Shown here in pieces: positions 1 to 8,633 of a DNA stretch of 64,000 nucleotides. Each line of letters begins with the position of its first letter. The stretch's first letter is position 1. A program made the translations under genes and the position numbers. The DNA lies in NCBI GenBank assembly GCA_000403295.2, contig KE159605.1, positions 438,845 to 502,844 on the forward strand, written 5' to 3'. The notes under the pieces were generated by a model. The model had not been told where the DNA came from. It worked only from the letters and a program-made list of their open reading frames with translations, and searched no databases. The DNA is from Lachnospiraceae bacterium M18-1 (GTDB taxonomy: Bacteria; Bacillota; Clostridia; Lachnospirales; Lachnospiraceae).

Positions 1-571
1 CAGGAATCGGAGAATCGTCTGCATCCCGATAAGCATAGATCAGCGCAAGACAGCCTCCTGCTGAACCGCCGGATATTGCCATCCTGTCCAGCTGATAGCC
101 CAGCTTCTCCGCCTCTTTTACCACCGCCGGGATGCTCTCTTTGATCTCCTGGGATTGCGTATAAACATTTGCCTCCGGATGCTCTTCTCCGAACAGTGTA
201 TAATTGATCCCCGCCGTTACATAACCTTTTGCACAAAGGTATTTCAGCATCTCTGCATCACCGCTTTTGTCTCCTGATGTGAAGCCTCCTGCATGAAGAT
301 ATACGATCAGTCCATAGCTTTTCTTATGATTGTCTGCAGGAACATAGAGATCAAATTGATTCGCCTCCCCTTCTCCGTAAGGAAGATCCGTATAAACTCG
401 CCCCACATCGTCATTCCATATTACTTTATATTTTTTCTCCAACGGATTATATGTCAATTTGATCATTACGGACACCGCAAAAACCACAAGAAATACGGCA
501 ACGTAGATAACTCCCCACCGGACTCTTCCTTTTTTCCTGCCTTTGTCTGTCTTCTGTTCCCTGCTTTTCAT
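1..571 (-). CDS. alpha/beta hydrolase (esterase/lipase), N-terminal part
   Basis: The gene starts at an ATG ending at 571, 10 bases after a GGAGG site, and runs off the left edge, so only about 190 residues are visible. An N-terminal membrane anchor (about residues 17-37) is followed by a hydrolase domain. HAGGF resembles the HGGG oxyanion-hole motif of the hormone-sensitive-lipase/esterase group, and GGSAGG at residues 168-173 is the nucleophile elbow with the catalytic serine. The Asp and His of the triad lie outside the window. The product is probably a membrane-anchored carboxylesterase; the substrate cannot be told. Its start overlaps the stop of a small membrane ORF (ATGA), so the two are translationally coupled. 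Both face away from a TetR gene that probably represses them. Confidence 0.8.
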   Translation of the reverse strand, partial: MKSREQKTDKGRKKGRVRWGVIYVAVFLVVFAVSVMIKLTYNPLEKKYKVIWNDDVGRVYTDLPYGEGEANQFDLYVPADNHKKSYGLIVYLHAGGFTSGDKSGDAEMLKYLCAKGYVTAGINYTLFGEEHPEANVYTQSQEIKESIPAVVKEAEKLGYQLDRMAISGGSAGGCLALIYAYRDADDSPIP

Positions 572-702
572 AGGAAATTCCCTCCAAATAGTGTACCGCC
601 CAATAAAAAGTTCAAAAATGCCCTGACTGCCAGCCGTCCCAGAACTGCAGCTGCTATGATAATGATGATCAGAATGATGATGCGCTTTTGTTTTAATGTC
701 AT
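568..702 (-). CDS. 44-residue single-span membrane peptide
   Basis: A short ORF with a strong AAGGAG site 8 bases before its ATG. It encodes a basic N-terminus (KQKR), a very hydrophobic helix rich in Ile and Ala at about residues 8-21, and a Gly/Phe/Leu-rich tail. Its TGA overlaps the ATG of the downstream esterase, the usual sign of translational coupling. I do not recognise a family. It could be a small membrane partner of the esterase or a translated leader. The start and ribosome-binding site are clear; the function is unknown. Confidence 0.6.
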   Translation of the reverse strand: MTLKQKRIIILIIIIIAAAVLGRLAVRAFLNFLLGGTLFGGNFL

Positions 703-752
703 ATTCCAAAATCTCCTTCCTTTTTCTTATCCATTTTTTCATATCCTCTGTA

Positions 753-781
753 TTGACTGATTGATCCCTTCATACTATAAT
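753..781 (+). promoter_or_regulatory. sigma-A-type promoter of the TetR gene
   Basis: TTGACT at 753-758 and TATAAT at 776-781 are separated by 17 bases. Transcription should start near 788, at the edge of the ATACA-TT-TGTAT palindrome, which fits autorepression. Confidence 0.7.
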
Positions 782-788
782 GTGGCTA

Positions 789-818
789 ATACATTTGTAT
801 CGTCGAGATAATTGTATC
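789..818. promoter_or_regulatory. candidate TetR operator between divergent promoters
   Basis: ATACATTTGTAT (789-800) is a perfect palindrome, followed by the imperfect GATAATTGTATC (807-818). TGTATC recurs at 796-801 and 813-818, 17 bases apart, with a third copy at 873-878 inside the gene. The sites cover the start point of the tetR promoter and the -10 of the esterase promoter, so one bound repressor could silence both. Binding is inferred from position only. Confidence 0.45.
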
Positions 819-838
819 ACCAAATCAGCTTTTGTCAA
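811..838 (-). promoter_or_regulatory. sigma-A-type promoter of the esterase operon
   Basis: Reading the minus strand, TTGACA (838-833) and TACAAT (816-811) are separated by 16 bases. The -10 overlaps one TGTATC repeat of the candidate operator. Confidence 0.65.
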
Positions 839-852
839 CAGGAGGAGAAAAA

Positions 853-1386
853 ATGAGACAAAATCCGCAAAATGTATCACCAATGAGTAATGAGGGACGA
901 AATGCCTACGTTATCCGGCATCTGACAGACGCTCTTCTTAAGCTGCTTCACAAAAAGCCGCTCCAGGAAATTTCCATCAGTGAACTATGCGCTCAGGCCG
1001 GTGTCGGCAGGGCGTCCTTCTACCGCAATTTTGATAGTAAAGAGGACATTTTGAAGACCTATCTCCGGGAAATATTTCAGAGCTGTATGGAGGCATGTGA
1101 AAACAGCCATGACCGGAATTTAAGCGCCACGATACGTATCCTGTTTTCACATTATGAAGAATATCGGAATTTCTACAGTCTTCTCAATGAACGAGACCTG
1201 ATCTATATGCTGAAAGATGTGATCATAGCAATCTGCGGCCCCAGGCCCGAGGCATCGGCAATCGAAGCCTATTCCTCAGCCTTTGCCGCTTACTCCTTAT
1301 ACGGCTGGACAGAAGTCTGGTTCCAGAGAGGGATGAAGGAAAATTCAGAGGAAATGGCGTCTATGTTTCAAGGTCAGGGGTTTTGA
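853..1386 (+). CDS. TetR/AcrR family transcriptional regulator
   Basis: A 177-residue one-component repressor. The N-terminal helix-turn-helix lies at about residues 41-62, with the typical ISELCAQAGVGRASFYRNF pattern and the following SKEDIL helix. The C-terminal half is the all-helical ligand-binding and dimerisation domain; the ligand is unknown. I chose the ATG at 853 because GGAGGAG lies five bases upstream; the upstream in-frame TTG at 832 has no site. It is transcribed away from the esterase/membrane-peptide operon, and palindromic sites lie between the two promoters, so control of that operon and of itself is the likely role. Confidence 0.85.
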   Translation: MRQNPQNVSPMSNEGRNAYVIRHLTDALLKLLHKKPLQEISISELCAQAGVGRASFYRNFDSKEDILKTYLREIFQSCMEACENSHDRNLSATIRILFSHYEEYRNFYSLLNERDLIYMLKDVIIAICGPRPEASAIEAYSSAFAAYSLYGWTEVWFQRGMKENSEEMASMFQGQGF

Positions 1387-1454
1387 CTTAGATGTGAAGT
1401 TGTATCATAACGAAGCAGGCTGCGCTATCCAGAGCTAGAAACCTTATCAATATC

Positions 1455-1490
1455 ATAAAACCAGCAGATAAATGATATTTTATCTGCTGG
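1455..1490 (-). terminator. terminator of the chemoreceptor gene
   Basis: A perfect 12-bp stem (CCAGCAGATAAA / TTTATCTGCTGG, 1461-1490) with a 6-base loop, followed on the minus strand by TTTTATGATA. It lies about 70 bases after the chemoreceptor stop and could also slow readthrough from tetR. Confidence 0.75.
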
Positions 1491-1560
1491 TCATGCTTTG
1501 CAGAAAACCTGCCGTTCAAGTTTCCTGTATTTTTATATGTTTTCAGATCCATTCTGTTGT

Positions 1561-3243
1561 CTAATACTGGCGCAGCCGGAACTTCTGCACCGATCCCTTC
1601 AGGTCATGCGCCTGCTCTAAGAGCTCTGACGCGGATGCTGCCGACTTTTCCGCGGTTGCGGCATTGGTCTGCACCACATCCGAGATCTGTTCCATTCCCT
1701 GTGTCAGCTGACGAAGCGCCTCCACCTGCTGTTCCGCAGATTCTGCGATCCTCTCCACCAGTTCTGTAGACCTGCGCGCCCCCAGAACACCTGCTGCAAG
1801 CGCCTCTGTCGTATCTGCTGACAAAGCGGTTCCCTCCTGCACCAGCTTAATGGAATCCTCGATCAAAGAGGTAATATTCTGCGCTGCCTCCGAACTCTTG
1901 TTCGCCAGGCTTTGTACCTCATCCGCCACTACAGCGAATCCTTTTCCTGTCTCACCCGCACGGGCCGCTTCTACCGCAGCATTCAATGCCAGAATATTGG
2001 TCTGGAAGGAGATATCTTCGATCGTTTTGATAATACCGCCGATCTCTAAAGAAGATTTTGAAATATCCTCCATGGCCCTGGTCAATTCTTCCATCTTTGT
2101 ATTGCAGAGTTCCAGCTGCCTTGCCGCATCCATGGAACTCTTTCTTGCATGATCCGCATCTGCGGAGGAATTGTCTACCTGTCCCGACAGTTCCTGGATA
2201 TTTGCCGTCAGTTCTTCCACTGCGGAAGCCTGATCCATGGCTCCCCGGGAAAGGATCTGTGCCCCGTCCGCTACCTGTTCGGATTCCGCCGTTACATGCT
2301 CTGCCGACTGGTTGATCTGTGAAAGCGCGGAATTAAGCGCCTCCAGAATCTGACGCATGGCTTTCTGAATGGGCTGAAATTCTCCGCGGTAATCATCACC
2401 GATCACCATGTCCATATTTCCCTGGGCCATCTGTGCCAGCTTGGCATCAATATCATTGATATATTTTTTTAATTCCTGTTTCGTCTCATGTATAGACTGT
2501 ACCAGCATACCAATCTCAGAAGTATCCGGCTCCAGCGCAAACTCTGCCGAAAGATTCCCGCAGGCAATCTCCTTCATCTGGTCCCGTACCGCAATGACAG
2601 GCTTCAGAATCTTCTTTCTGGTCACCGTCTGATTGGTAATCTGGAGTGCCCCTACCATAACAAGTGCCAGAATCATTGCCAGTCGGATAAAATCTGACCT
2701 TCTTCCAAGATTCTTGACCTCATTCCCGGTCCGTTCATCCAGATCCGATAAAAACTGCTCCTTTATAGAATTAATCTCCGCGATGGCCGTGCTGTATTCT
2801 GTTCCATAGACATAATTCAGAGCCTCTTGCAGCTCCCCTTCCTGAACCTGGCTCATGGCCTCTTCCTCTAACGGAACCAGTTCATTGGACAGAGAAGACA
2901 TCTTGTCGATCATGGCCTGCTCCTGATCGGTGATTCCGATCTCCTGCATGGCCGCGACTCCCTGATCCCGGTTCTTCAGATTGTTGATCTCATTCCAGTA
3001 ATTGTCATAGTGCTCCTGTTCCCCGGTTGACGCGAACGCACGCACCTCGTTGGTCAGATAAGAGGAACCGTTCATAAAACGGTTCGCGTTGTATGTAAGA
3101 TTAAACCTGTCTTCATTTGCATCGTCAAGCTGACCGCTCACACTCCCGTAAACAAACAGAAGAACGATCACAACAACAAGCGCAAAAATAGACCCCCCAT
3201 TTAAAATCATCGTCAATGTAGACTGGTTCATAGTTTTTTTCAT
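1561..3243 (-). CDS. methyl-accepting chemotaxis protein
   Basis: A 560-residue transmembrane chemoreceptor. Membrane spans at about residues 16-34 and 186-202 bracket a helical extracellular sensor domain of about 150 residues rich in Glu and Asn. A HAMP segment follows (about 203-275), then a long coiled-coil signalling domain. The hairpin tip, with the family hallmark [16 protein letters not shown] and FAVVADEV, lies at about residues 415-445 and contacts CheA and CheW. No CheR-docking pentapeptide ends the protein. The ATG follows GGGGAGGAG. No other chemotaxis gene is in the window, so this is an orphan receptor and its ligand is unknown. Confidence 0.92.
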   Translation of the reverse strand: MKKTMNQSTLTMILNGGSIFALVVVIVLLFVYGSVSGQLDDANEDRFNLTYNANRFMNGSSYLTNEVRAFASTGEQEHYDNYWNEINNLKNRDQGVAAMQEIGITDQEQAMIDKMSSLSNELVPLEEEAMSQVQEGELQEALNYVYGTEYSTAIAEINSIKEQFLSDLDERTGNEVKNLGRRSDFIRLAMILALVMVGALQITNQTVTRKKILKPVIAVRDQMKEIACGNLSAEFALEPDTSEIGMLVQSIHETKQELKKYINDIDAKLAQMAQGNMDMVIGDDYRGEFQPIQKAMRQILEALNSALSQINQSAEHVTAESEQVADGAQILSRGAMDQASAVEELTANIQELSGQVDNSSADADHARKSSMDAARQLELCNTKMEELTRAMEDISKSSLEIGGIIKTIEDISFQTNILALNAAVEAARAGETGKGFAVVADEVQSLANKSSEAAQNITSLIEDSIKLVQEGTALSADTTEALAAGVLGARRSTELVERIAESAEQQVEALRQLTQGMEQISDVVQTNAATAEKSAASASELLEQAHDLKGSVQKFRLRQY

Positions 3244-3389
3244 CTCTGTCTCTCCTCCCCTTAGGATCTGCTGTTTTATCTATTTTATAACGATTCCTGT
3301 AAGCATACTCAATCAACTCCTGATAAGCTGTGTCTGGCAAATCTGACTGCTGATCCTCAGATAACCGTGAATCGTAACACCTATTGAAT

Positions 3390-3418
3390 ATTTTACATAA
3401 AATCGAATGAAATTTCAA
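3390..3418 (-). promoter_or_regulatory. probable promoter of the chemoreceptor gene
   Basis: On the minus strand TTGAAA (3418-3413) and TAAAAT (3395-3390) are 17 bases apart, leaving a 5-prime leader of about 140 bases. Confidence 0.5.
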
Positions 3419-3463
3419 TAGAATCTGTCATATTCATGTGATAAACTTAATGTAAGTCAAAGA

Positions 3464-3496
3464 CAGGAGGTTACTATTCACAGTAACAAAAGGAGG
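3464..3496 (+). promoter_or_regulatory. doubled AGGAGG flanking a small hairpin before rarA
   Basis: Two Shine-Dalgarno-like AGGAGG sequences flank an inverted repeat GTTACT-ATTCAC-AGTAAC. Only the second (3491-3496) is near the rarA ATG, 12 bases away. The first has no start codon in range. The hairpin may expose or hide the site; this is inference. Confidence 0.35.
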
Positions 3497-3508
3497 CAGA
3501 CATTTATA

Positions 3509-4849
3509 ATGGAACAATTGACATTATTTGATAACAGAACAGACAACGCACCTCTTGCCAGCCGCTTAAGGCCCGCTTCTCTGGAGCATTTTGTCGGACA
3601 GGAGCATCTCATTGGGCCGGGCAGGATGCTTCGCCAGCTGATCGAAAAGGACCAGATTTCCTCCATGATCTTCTGGGGCCCTCCCGGCGTAGGCAAGACC
3701 ACCCTTGCAAGCATCATTGCCGGACGGACCCAGGCTGATTTTATCAATTTCAGCGCCGTTACCAGCGGCATCAAGGAAATCAAGGAGGTCATGAACCAGG
3801 CAGAGCAGAGCCGGCGCATGGGAATCCGCACAGTCCTGTTCGTGGACGAGATCCATCGGTTCAACAAGGCCCAGCAGGATGCCTTTCTGCCCTTTGTGGA
3901 AAAGGGAAGCATCACCCTGATCGGAGCCACCACGGAAAATCCCTCCTTTGAGGTCAATGCCGCCCTGCTCTCCCGCTGCCGGGTATTTGTCTTAAAGGCA
4001 TTGGAAGAAACCGACCTGGTCCGGCTCCTGGAACATGCCCTGAAACACCCTGCCGGCTTCGGCTCCCAGACCATCCGGATCACTCCGGCACAGCTTAAAG
4101 CCATCGCCGCATTTGCCAACGGGGATGCCAGGACCGCTCTCAACACACTGGAAATGGCTGTACTCAACGGGGAAATCGATTCCAAAGGAATCACGATCAC
4201 GGCGGAAGGGCTGTCTCAGTGCATCAGCCGGAAATCCCTTCTGTATGATAAGAACGGAGAAGAACATTACAATCTTATTTCCGCCCTCCACAAGTCTATG
4301 CGCAACAGCGATCCGGATGCAGCCATATATTGGATGTGCCGGATGCTCGAAGGCGGCGAGAATCCCCTCTACATCGCAAGAAGGCTGATTCGTTTTGCAA
4401 GTGAAGATATTGGAATGGCAGACAGCCATGCCCTGCAGGTCGCCGTATCCGTTTACCAGGCCTGCCATTTCCTGGGCATGCCGGAATGCGACGTGCATCT
4501 AACCCATGCTGTCACCTACCTCTCACTGGCTCCCAAATCCAATGCTCTTTATCAGGCCTGTGAATCCTGCAAGCAGGATATCAGTAAAATGCGTGCCGAG
4601 CCGGTTCCACTGCAGCTGCGAAACGCCCCGACAAGGCTGATGAAGGAGCTTAACTATGGAAAAGGCTACGAATATGCCCATGATACAAAAGAAAAGCTGA
4701 CCCATATGGAATGCATGCCCGAATCCCTGCAGCATCGAACCTATTATCATCCCACAGAGCAGGGTGAGGAAAGGGCGGCGAAAGAACGCTTCGAACGCAT
4801 CCAGCACTGGAAACAGCAGCATTCACCGGAAAGGAGTTTATACCTATGA
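3509..4849 (+). CDS. rarA: replication-associated recombination protein A (AAA+ ATPase)
   Basis: A 446-residue RarA/MgsA (Mgs1/WRNIP1 family) clamp-loader-like ATPase that acts at stalled replication forks. Visible motifs are Walker A GPPGVGKTT (57-65), Walker B DEIH (113-116), sensor-1 TTEN (141-144) and the SRCRV arginine-finger segment (155-159), followed by the helical tetramerisation domain. The N-terminal LTLFD motif resembles the peptides used by related proteins to dock on single-strand-binding protein or the clamp. Length is normal for the family. The stop overlaps the next ATG (ATGA), so an unrelated sugar kinase is translationally coupled to it. Confidence 0.93.
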   Translation: MEQLTLFDNRTDNAPLASRLRPASLEHFVGQEHLIGPGRMLRQLIEKDQISSMIFWGPPGVGKTTLASIIAGRTQADFINFSAVTSGIKEIKEVMNQAEQSRRMGIRTVLFVDEIHRFNKAQQDAFLPFVEKGSITLIGATTENPSFEVNAALLSRCRVFVLKALEETDLVRLLEHALKHPAGFGSQTIRITPAQLKAIAAFANGDARTALNTLEMAVLNGEIDSKGITITAEGLSQCISRKSLLYDKNGEEHYNLISALHKSMRNSDPDAAIYWMCRMLEGGENPLYIARRLIRFASEDIGMADSHALQVAVSVYQACHFLGMPECDVHLTHAVTYLSLAPKSNALYQACESCKQDISKMRAEPVPLQLRNAPTRLMKELNYGKGYEYAHDTKEKLTHMECMPESLQHRTYYHPTEQGEERAAKERFERIQHWKQQHSPERSLYL

Positions 4850-6192
4850 AATGCATCGGTATCGATATCGGGACCACCACCATCAGCATCGTCGTCATAA
4901 ATACTGCGGACAATACCATCGAAGAAGCGTATACCCTTGATAACGGAACCTTCCTCCCCTCCCCCAGCCCCTGGGAACGGATCCAGGATGTTCCCGCCAT
5001 TCTAAACAAAACCGTGACCGCGCTAGAAGATATCCTGGACCGCATCCCCGGTATTTCCTCTATCGGTCTGACCGGCCAGATGCACGGCATCGTCTACGTG
5101 GATAAAACCGGCTTTGCTGTCAGTCCTTTGTATACCTGGCAGGACGGCCGCGGCAGCCAGCCTAATTTTGAAGACGGCAAAAGCGTCTCCGCATACCTGT
5201 CCGAGACATACGGCATCAAAGTCCCCGCCGGCTACGGAACGGCCACCCATCTGTACAACATCCGAAAGGGCCTCGTCCCTAAGGATGCCGTCTCCTTCTG
5301 CACCATCGCCGATCATCTCGGCATGCGCCTCACCGGACGCATCCTTCCTCTGCTCCATATCAGCCAGGCCGCCAGCATGGGATTATACGACTGCCGGTCA
5401 CACACCTTCCGGGAAGATATCCTGCTGGAACAGGGCGCGCTGCTCCCCGCCCTCCCCCGGATCACACCGGATTTCCTTCCCCTGGGCCATTTCCGCGGCA
5501 TCCCGGTCAGCGTTTCCGTAGGGGACAACCAGGCCAGTTTCCTAGGCTCCGTCCGCGACGCCAGGCATACCCTCCTGGTCAACATCGGAACCGGCTCCCA
5601 GATCTCCCTGCTGTCCGGCCACCCCTGCGAGTGTCCCGGCATCGAGTCCCGCCCCCTCACCCGGAATACCTTCCTCCTTGCAGGCTCTGCCCTCTGCGGC
5701 GGCTCAGCCTTCGCAGCCCTGGAACAGTTCTTCCGGGAATATGCCGTAGCTGCCGGCGCCCCAGAGGTCCCCCAGTTCGACATCATGAAGAAGCTACTGA
5801 CACAGCAGCCCGATTCCGCAGAAGTCTGGACCGTCCGCACTACCTTCTCCGGCACAAGAGAACATCCCGCCGATTCCGGCTCCATCACCGGAATCCGCCT
5901 GGAAAACTTCTGCCCCGCCTCCCTGATTCGAGGCACTCTGGCCGGGATGGCCGAAGAACTCCACGATTTATACATCTCCATCCCCCAAGACCCCGGCCAA
6001 GCCAAAACCCGCCTGATAGCTTCCGGAAACGGCATACGCAAAAACCAAGCCCTTCAGCAGATCTTGGAAGTCCGTTTCCAAATGCCCTTAGAAATCGTCC
6101 CCCACCAGGAAGAAGCCGCCTTCGGAGCCGCAGTCGCTTCCCAAGCCGCAGTTGGCTCTCTATCTTTAGAAAAGTGGCTGGGCCTGGTTTAA
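4846..6192 (+). CDS. FGGY-family carbohydrate kinase (sedoheptulokinase-like)
   Basis: A 448-residue ATP-dependent sugar kinase. IDIGTTT (6-12) is the N-terminal phosphate-binding loop, TGQMHGIVYVD (76-86) and WQDGRG (98-103) lie in the sugar-binding cleft, GDNQASF (226-232) carries the likely catalytic Asp227, and NIGTGSQ (246-252) is the second phosphate loop. The GQMHGIVYVD stretch and the short length resemble sedoheptulokinases more than xylulo- or glycerol kinases, but the substrate is inferred. The ATG overlaps the rarA stop. The 3-prime part (about 5600-6180) is noticeably C-rich compared with its neighbours, which also produces long false reading frames on both strands. Confidence 0.75.
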   Translation: MKCIGIDIGTTTISIVVINTADNTIEEAYTLDNGTFLPSPSPWERIQDVPAILNKTVTALEDILDRIPGISSIGLTGQMHGIVYVDKTGFAVSPLYTWQDGRGSQPNFEDGKSVSAYLSETYGIKVPAGYGTATHLYNIRKGLVPKDAVSFCTIADHLGMRLTGRILPLLHISQAASMGLYDCRSHTFREDILLEQGALLPALPRITPDFLPLGHFRGIPVSVSVGDNQASFLGSVRDARHTLLVNIGTGSQISLLSGHPCECPGIESRPLTRNTFLLAGSALCGGSAFAALEQFFREYAVAAGAPEVPQFDIMKKLLTQQPDSAEVWTVRTTFSGTREHPADSGSITGIRLENFCPASLIRGTLAGMAEELHDLYISIPQDPGQAKTRLIASGNGIRKNQALQQILEVRFQMPLEIVPHQEEAAFGAAVASQAAVGSLSLEKWLGLV

Positions 6193-6231
6193 AAGCTGCC
6201 GGCCCATGAATGAACAGGAACAATTTATCCC

Positions 6232-6260
6232 TTGTTTTCTCCCCTGTCTTCCCGTATAAT
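6232..6260 (+). promoter_or_regulatory. promoter of murT-gatD
   Basis: TTGTTT (6232-6237), a 17-base spacer and TATAAT (6255-6260), about 45 bases before the murT start. It separates the cell-wall pair from the rarA/kinase operon. Confidence 0.65.
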
Positions 6261-6303
6261 ATACAGAGTCACTAGTTAAAAACACAAAAAGGACAGAACA
6301 ACC

Positions 6304-7665
6304 ATGAATTTAAGAAGTAAACTAGCCGTCACCTGTGCCAAGGCCACCAGCACTTTGATCAAAAAGCTGAACCGCGGAAGCGGCGTCACCCTTCCCGGTT
6401 ACGTTGCCCGCCTGATCGACCCTGCAATCCTCTCCACCATGTCCGGCATGGTCCGTGAAAAGACCATCGTCACCATGGGGACCAATGGGAAGACAACCAC
6501 CAACAGCATCCTATACCACGCCCTGAAAGCAGAGGGCAAAAAAATCATCATCAACCGAACCGGAGCCAATATGCTCAACGGCATCATCTCTGCCTTTGTC
6601 CTTGCAACGGACAAGCACGGGCAGCTGGATGCGGATTACGCCTGCATCGAGTGCGACGAGATCGCATCCGTGCGCGTCCTTCCTCAGTTAAAGCCGGACT
6701 GCGCGCTGCTGACCAACATTTCCCGTGATCAGCTGGACCGTTTCGGCGAGGTAGACATTACGTTTCAAAAATTAAAAACCGCCGTCACCAGCGTACCGGA
6801 CAGTACCCTGATCATCAACTGTGACGACGTGCTCTCCTACACTCTGGCCGCTGAAAGCAAAAACGCCTGTGTCACCTACGGGATCAATGAACAGATTTTT
6901 GACGAGATCTCCCGCTCCGAAATCCGGGAAAGCATTTTCTGCCGTACCTGCGGAAAGAAGCTGGATTACGAGTTCTTCCACTATGGGCAGCTAGGCATTT
7001 ACCGTTGCCCCAGCTGCGGACTGGCACGGCCCAATCCGGACTATACGGCGGCCAATGTGGATTTCCACGACGAGGTCTATTCCTTTGATATGGACGGGAT
7101 GCGGATTGATTCCACCGCCCGGACGCCCTACAACATTTACAACACCCTGTCCGCCTATGCCGCTCTGATGGCGCTCCGTGCGCCCGCAGGACATTTTAAG
7201 GATATGATCGAATCCTTTGATTACGGCAATAATCGAGAGAGCATCTTCACCATCCACGGAGCCCGGGTTCAGCTCCATCTGGCTAAGAATCCGATCGGCT
7301 TCCAGCAGAAGATCTCCCTTGTGTTAAAGGATTCCAATCCCAAGGACGTGATCATCCAGATCAATGACACCTATCAGGACGGCGAAGATATCTCCTGGCT
7401 GTGGGACGTAGATTTCCAATACCTGGCGGATGCCAATGCAGCCACCATCACCACCAACGGCACACGCCGGCACGATATGGGGCTGCGGCTCAAATATGAG
7501 GATATCGACTGTGATTCTACCACGGACCTGAAAGGCACCGTTGAGACGCTGACAACGACAGGCACGAAAAACCTGTATGTGATCGTGAATTATTCCGGAC
7601 TCTACCGCACCAATCATCTGCTGGCCGGAATGGACGACAACCGGAAGGAGGCTGGGGAAAAATGA
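6304..7665 (+). CDS. murT: lipid II isoglutaminyl synthase, Mur-ligase subunit MurT
   Basis: A 453-residue Mur-ligase-fold protein. With GatD it amidates the alpha-carboxyl of D-Glu in lipid II using glutamine-derived ammonia and ATP, which peptidoglycan cross-linking needs in many Gram-positives. GTNGKTTT (59-66) is the ATP loop. A zinc ribbon formed by Cys213, Cys216, Cys235 and Cys238 is inserted in the central domain, a hallmark of MurT against other Mur ligases. The C-terminal domain is the former DUF1727. The ATG follows AAGGA, and the stop overlaps the gatD start. Confidence 0.95.
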   Translation: MNLRSKLAVTCAKATSTLIKKLNRGSGVTLPGYVARLIDPAILSTMSGMVREKTIVTMGTNGKTTTNSILYHALKAEGKKIIINRTGANMLNGIISAFVLATDKHGQLDADYACIECDEIASVRVLPQLKPDCALLTNISRDQLDRFGEVDITFQKLKTAVTSVPDSTLIINCDDVLSYTLAAESKNACVTYGINEQIFDEISRSEIRESIFCRTCGKKLDYEFFHYGQLGIYRCPSCGLARPNPDYTAANVDFHDEVYSFDMDGMRIDSTARTPYNIYNTLSAYAALMALRAPAGHFKDMIESFDYGNNRESIFTIHGARVQLHLAKNPIGFQQKISLVLKDSNPKDVIIQINDTYQDGEDISWLWDVDFQYLADANAATITTNGTRRHDMGLRLKYEDIDCDSTTDLKGTVETLTTTGTKNLYVIVNYSGLYRTNHLLAGMDDNRKEAGEK

Positions 7666-8423
7666 AAAAACTGACAATCGGACATTTATATCCTGACCTG
7701 CTGAACCTTTACGGAGACCGTGGGAATATCCAGTGCTTCCGCAAACGCCTGGAATGGCGCGGCATGGAGGCGGAGGTGATTCCTTTTCTGTCCGGCGACA
7801 GCATTGATTTTGAGAAGCTGGATATCGTACTCCTGGGCGGAGGATCAGACCGGGAGCAGGAACTGGTATGCCAGTATCTGCAGGACATCAAGATCGATTT
7901 CCAGAACTATGTGGAAGACAACGGCGTGGTGCTGGCTGTCTGCGGCGGCTACCAGCTCCTGGGGCAGTATTATAAAACAGAAAAAAAGACCATCAAAGGA
8001 CTGGAGATTCTGGACATTTATACGGAGTGGGAACCGGAACGGATGATCCGCAATATCATCCTAAACAGCCCCTTATTCGACACACCGGTCGCGGGCTTTG
8101 AAAACCACGGGGGACGCACCTACATCGGAAACCACACGCCTTTCGGAAAGGTATTCTTCGGCCTTGGAAACACGGGAAAATCCGGCTATGAAGGGGTCGT
8201 TTACAAAAATGTGATTGCCACCTACCTACACGGCCCGCTCCTTCCGAAAAATCCCCACGTGTGCGATTATCTTCTGGAAAAGGCTCTGAGGAGAAAATAC
8301 GGGGAAGAGATTCAGCTGGATCCTCTGCCGGATGAACTGGAACACAAAGCAAACAGCTATATCGTTGAACGGTACAGCGATAAAAAATATGTCCTTAAAG
8401 AAACCATCAAGCGGTACACCTGA
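7662..8423 (+). CDS. gatD: lipid II isoglutaminyl synthase, glutaminase subunit GatD
   Basis: A 253-residue class-I (CobB/CobQ-type) glutamine amidotransferase that makes ammonia for MurT. The nucleophile is Cys94 in VCGGYQLLG, and His190 in TYLHGP completes the dyad; both match the positions known for Staphylococcus aureus GatD. The first strand, GHLYPDLLNLYGDRGN, is typical of the family. The start overlaps the murT stop (ATGA), so the two chains are made together, as their complex requires. Confidence 0.95.
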   Translation: MKKLTIGHLYPDLLNLYGDRGNIQCFRKRLEWRGMEAEVIPFLSGDSIDFEKLDIVLLGGGSDREQELVCQYLQDIKIDFQNYVEDNGVVLAVCGGYQLLGQYYKTEKKTIKGLEILDIYTEWEPERMIRNIILNSPLFDTPVAGFENHGGRTYIGNHTPFGKVFFGLGNTGKSGYEGVVYKNVIATYLHGPLLPKNPHVCDYLLEKALRRKYGEEIQLDPLPDELEHKANSYIVERYSDKKYVLKETIKRYT

Positions 8424-8426
8424 TAA

Positions 8427-8464
8427 AATCAAAGCCCTATCAGCAAGCGCTGACGGGGCATCAA
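8427..8464 (+). repeat. dispersed intergenic repeat, copy A
   Basis: A sequence containing TCAAAG, then CAGCAAGCGCTG and ACGGGGCATCAA, that recurs at 36714-36750. Copy A has a CAGC-AAGC-GCTG mini-hairpin; copy B has CAGC-AA-GCTG. Confidence 0.5.
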
Positions 8465-8504
8465 CTTCTGCGCATGTGTGTAAAGCGGCTGGGAATCGTA
8501 ACAT

Positions 8505-8594
8505 AAAAAGGCTGTCTGGGAATGCTGTTTCTTTACAATCCATTTCTTTCATCTGAAACGGACTGCAGAAACACAGCATTTCCGACAGCCTTTT
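8505..8594. terminator. long bidirectional hairpin terminator between convergent genes
   Basis: The arms 8505-8532 and 8567-8594 (core AAAAGGCTGTC and GACAGCCTTTT, extended through AATGCTGT/ACAGCATT and TTTCT/AGAAA) form a stem of about 25 bp with few mismatches. Each strand ends in a T run. It lies between gatD (+) and the P-type ATPase (-). The arm sequence GGCTGTCTGG-AATG also appears in the terminator at 52308-52417. Confidence 0.75.
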
Positions 8595-8633
8595 AGTACA
8601 TCACTACATAAATAATTAAGTAATATACATCTG

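Noticed and set aside
293..760. 155-residue plus-strand ORF at the left edge
   Set aside because: It lies antisense to the esterase and the membrane peptide, both of which have ribosome-binding sites and family motifs. Its composition is low-complexity shadow sequence.
5313..6223. Long ORFs on both strands inside the sugar kinase gene
   Set aside because: They come from the C-rich third positions of the kinase reading frame. They have no family motifs or ribosome-binding sites.
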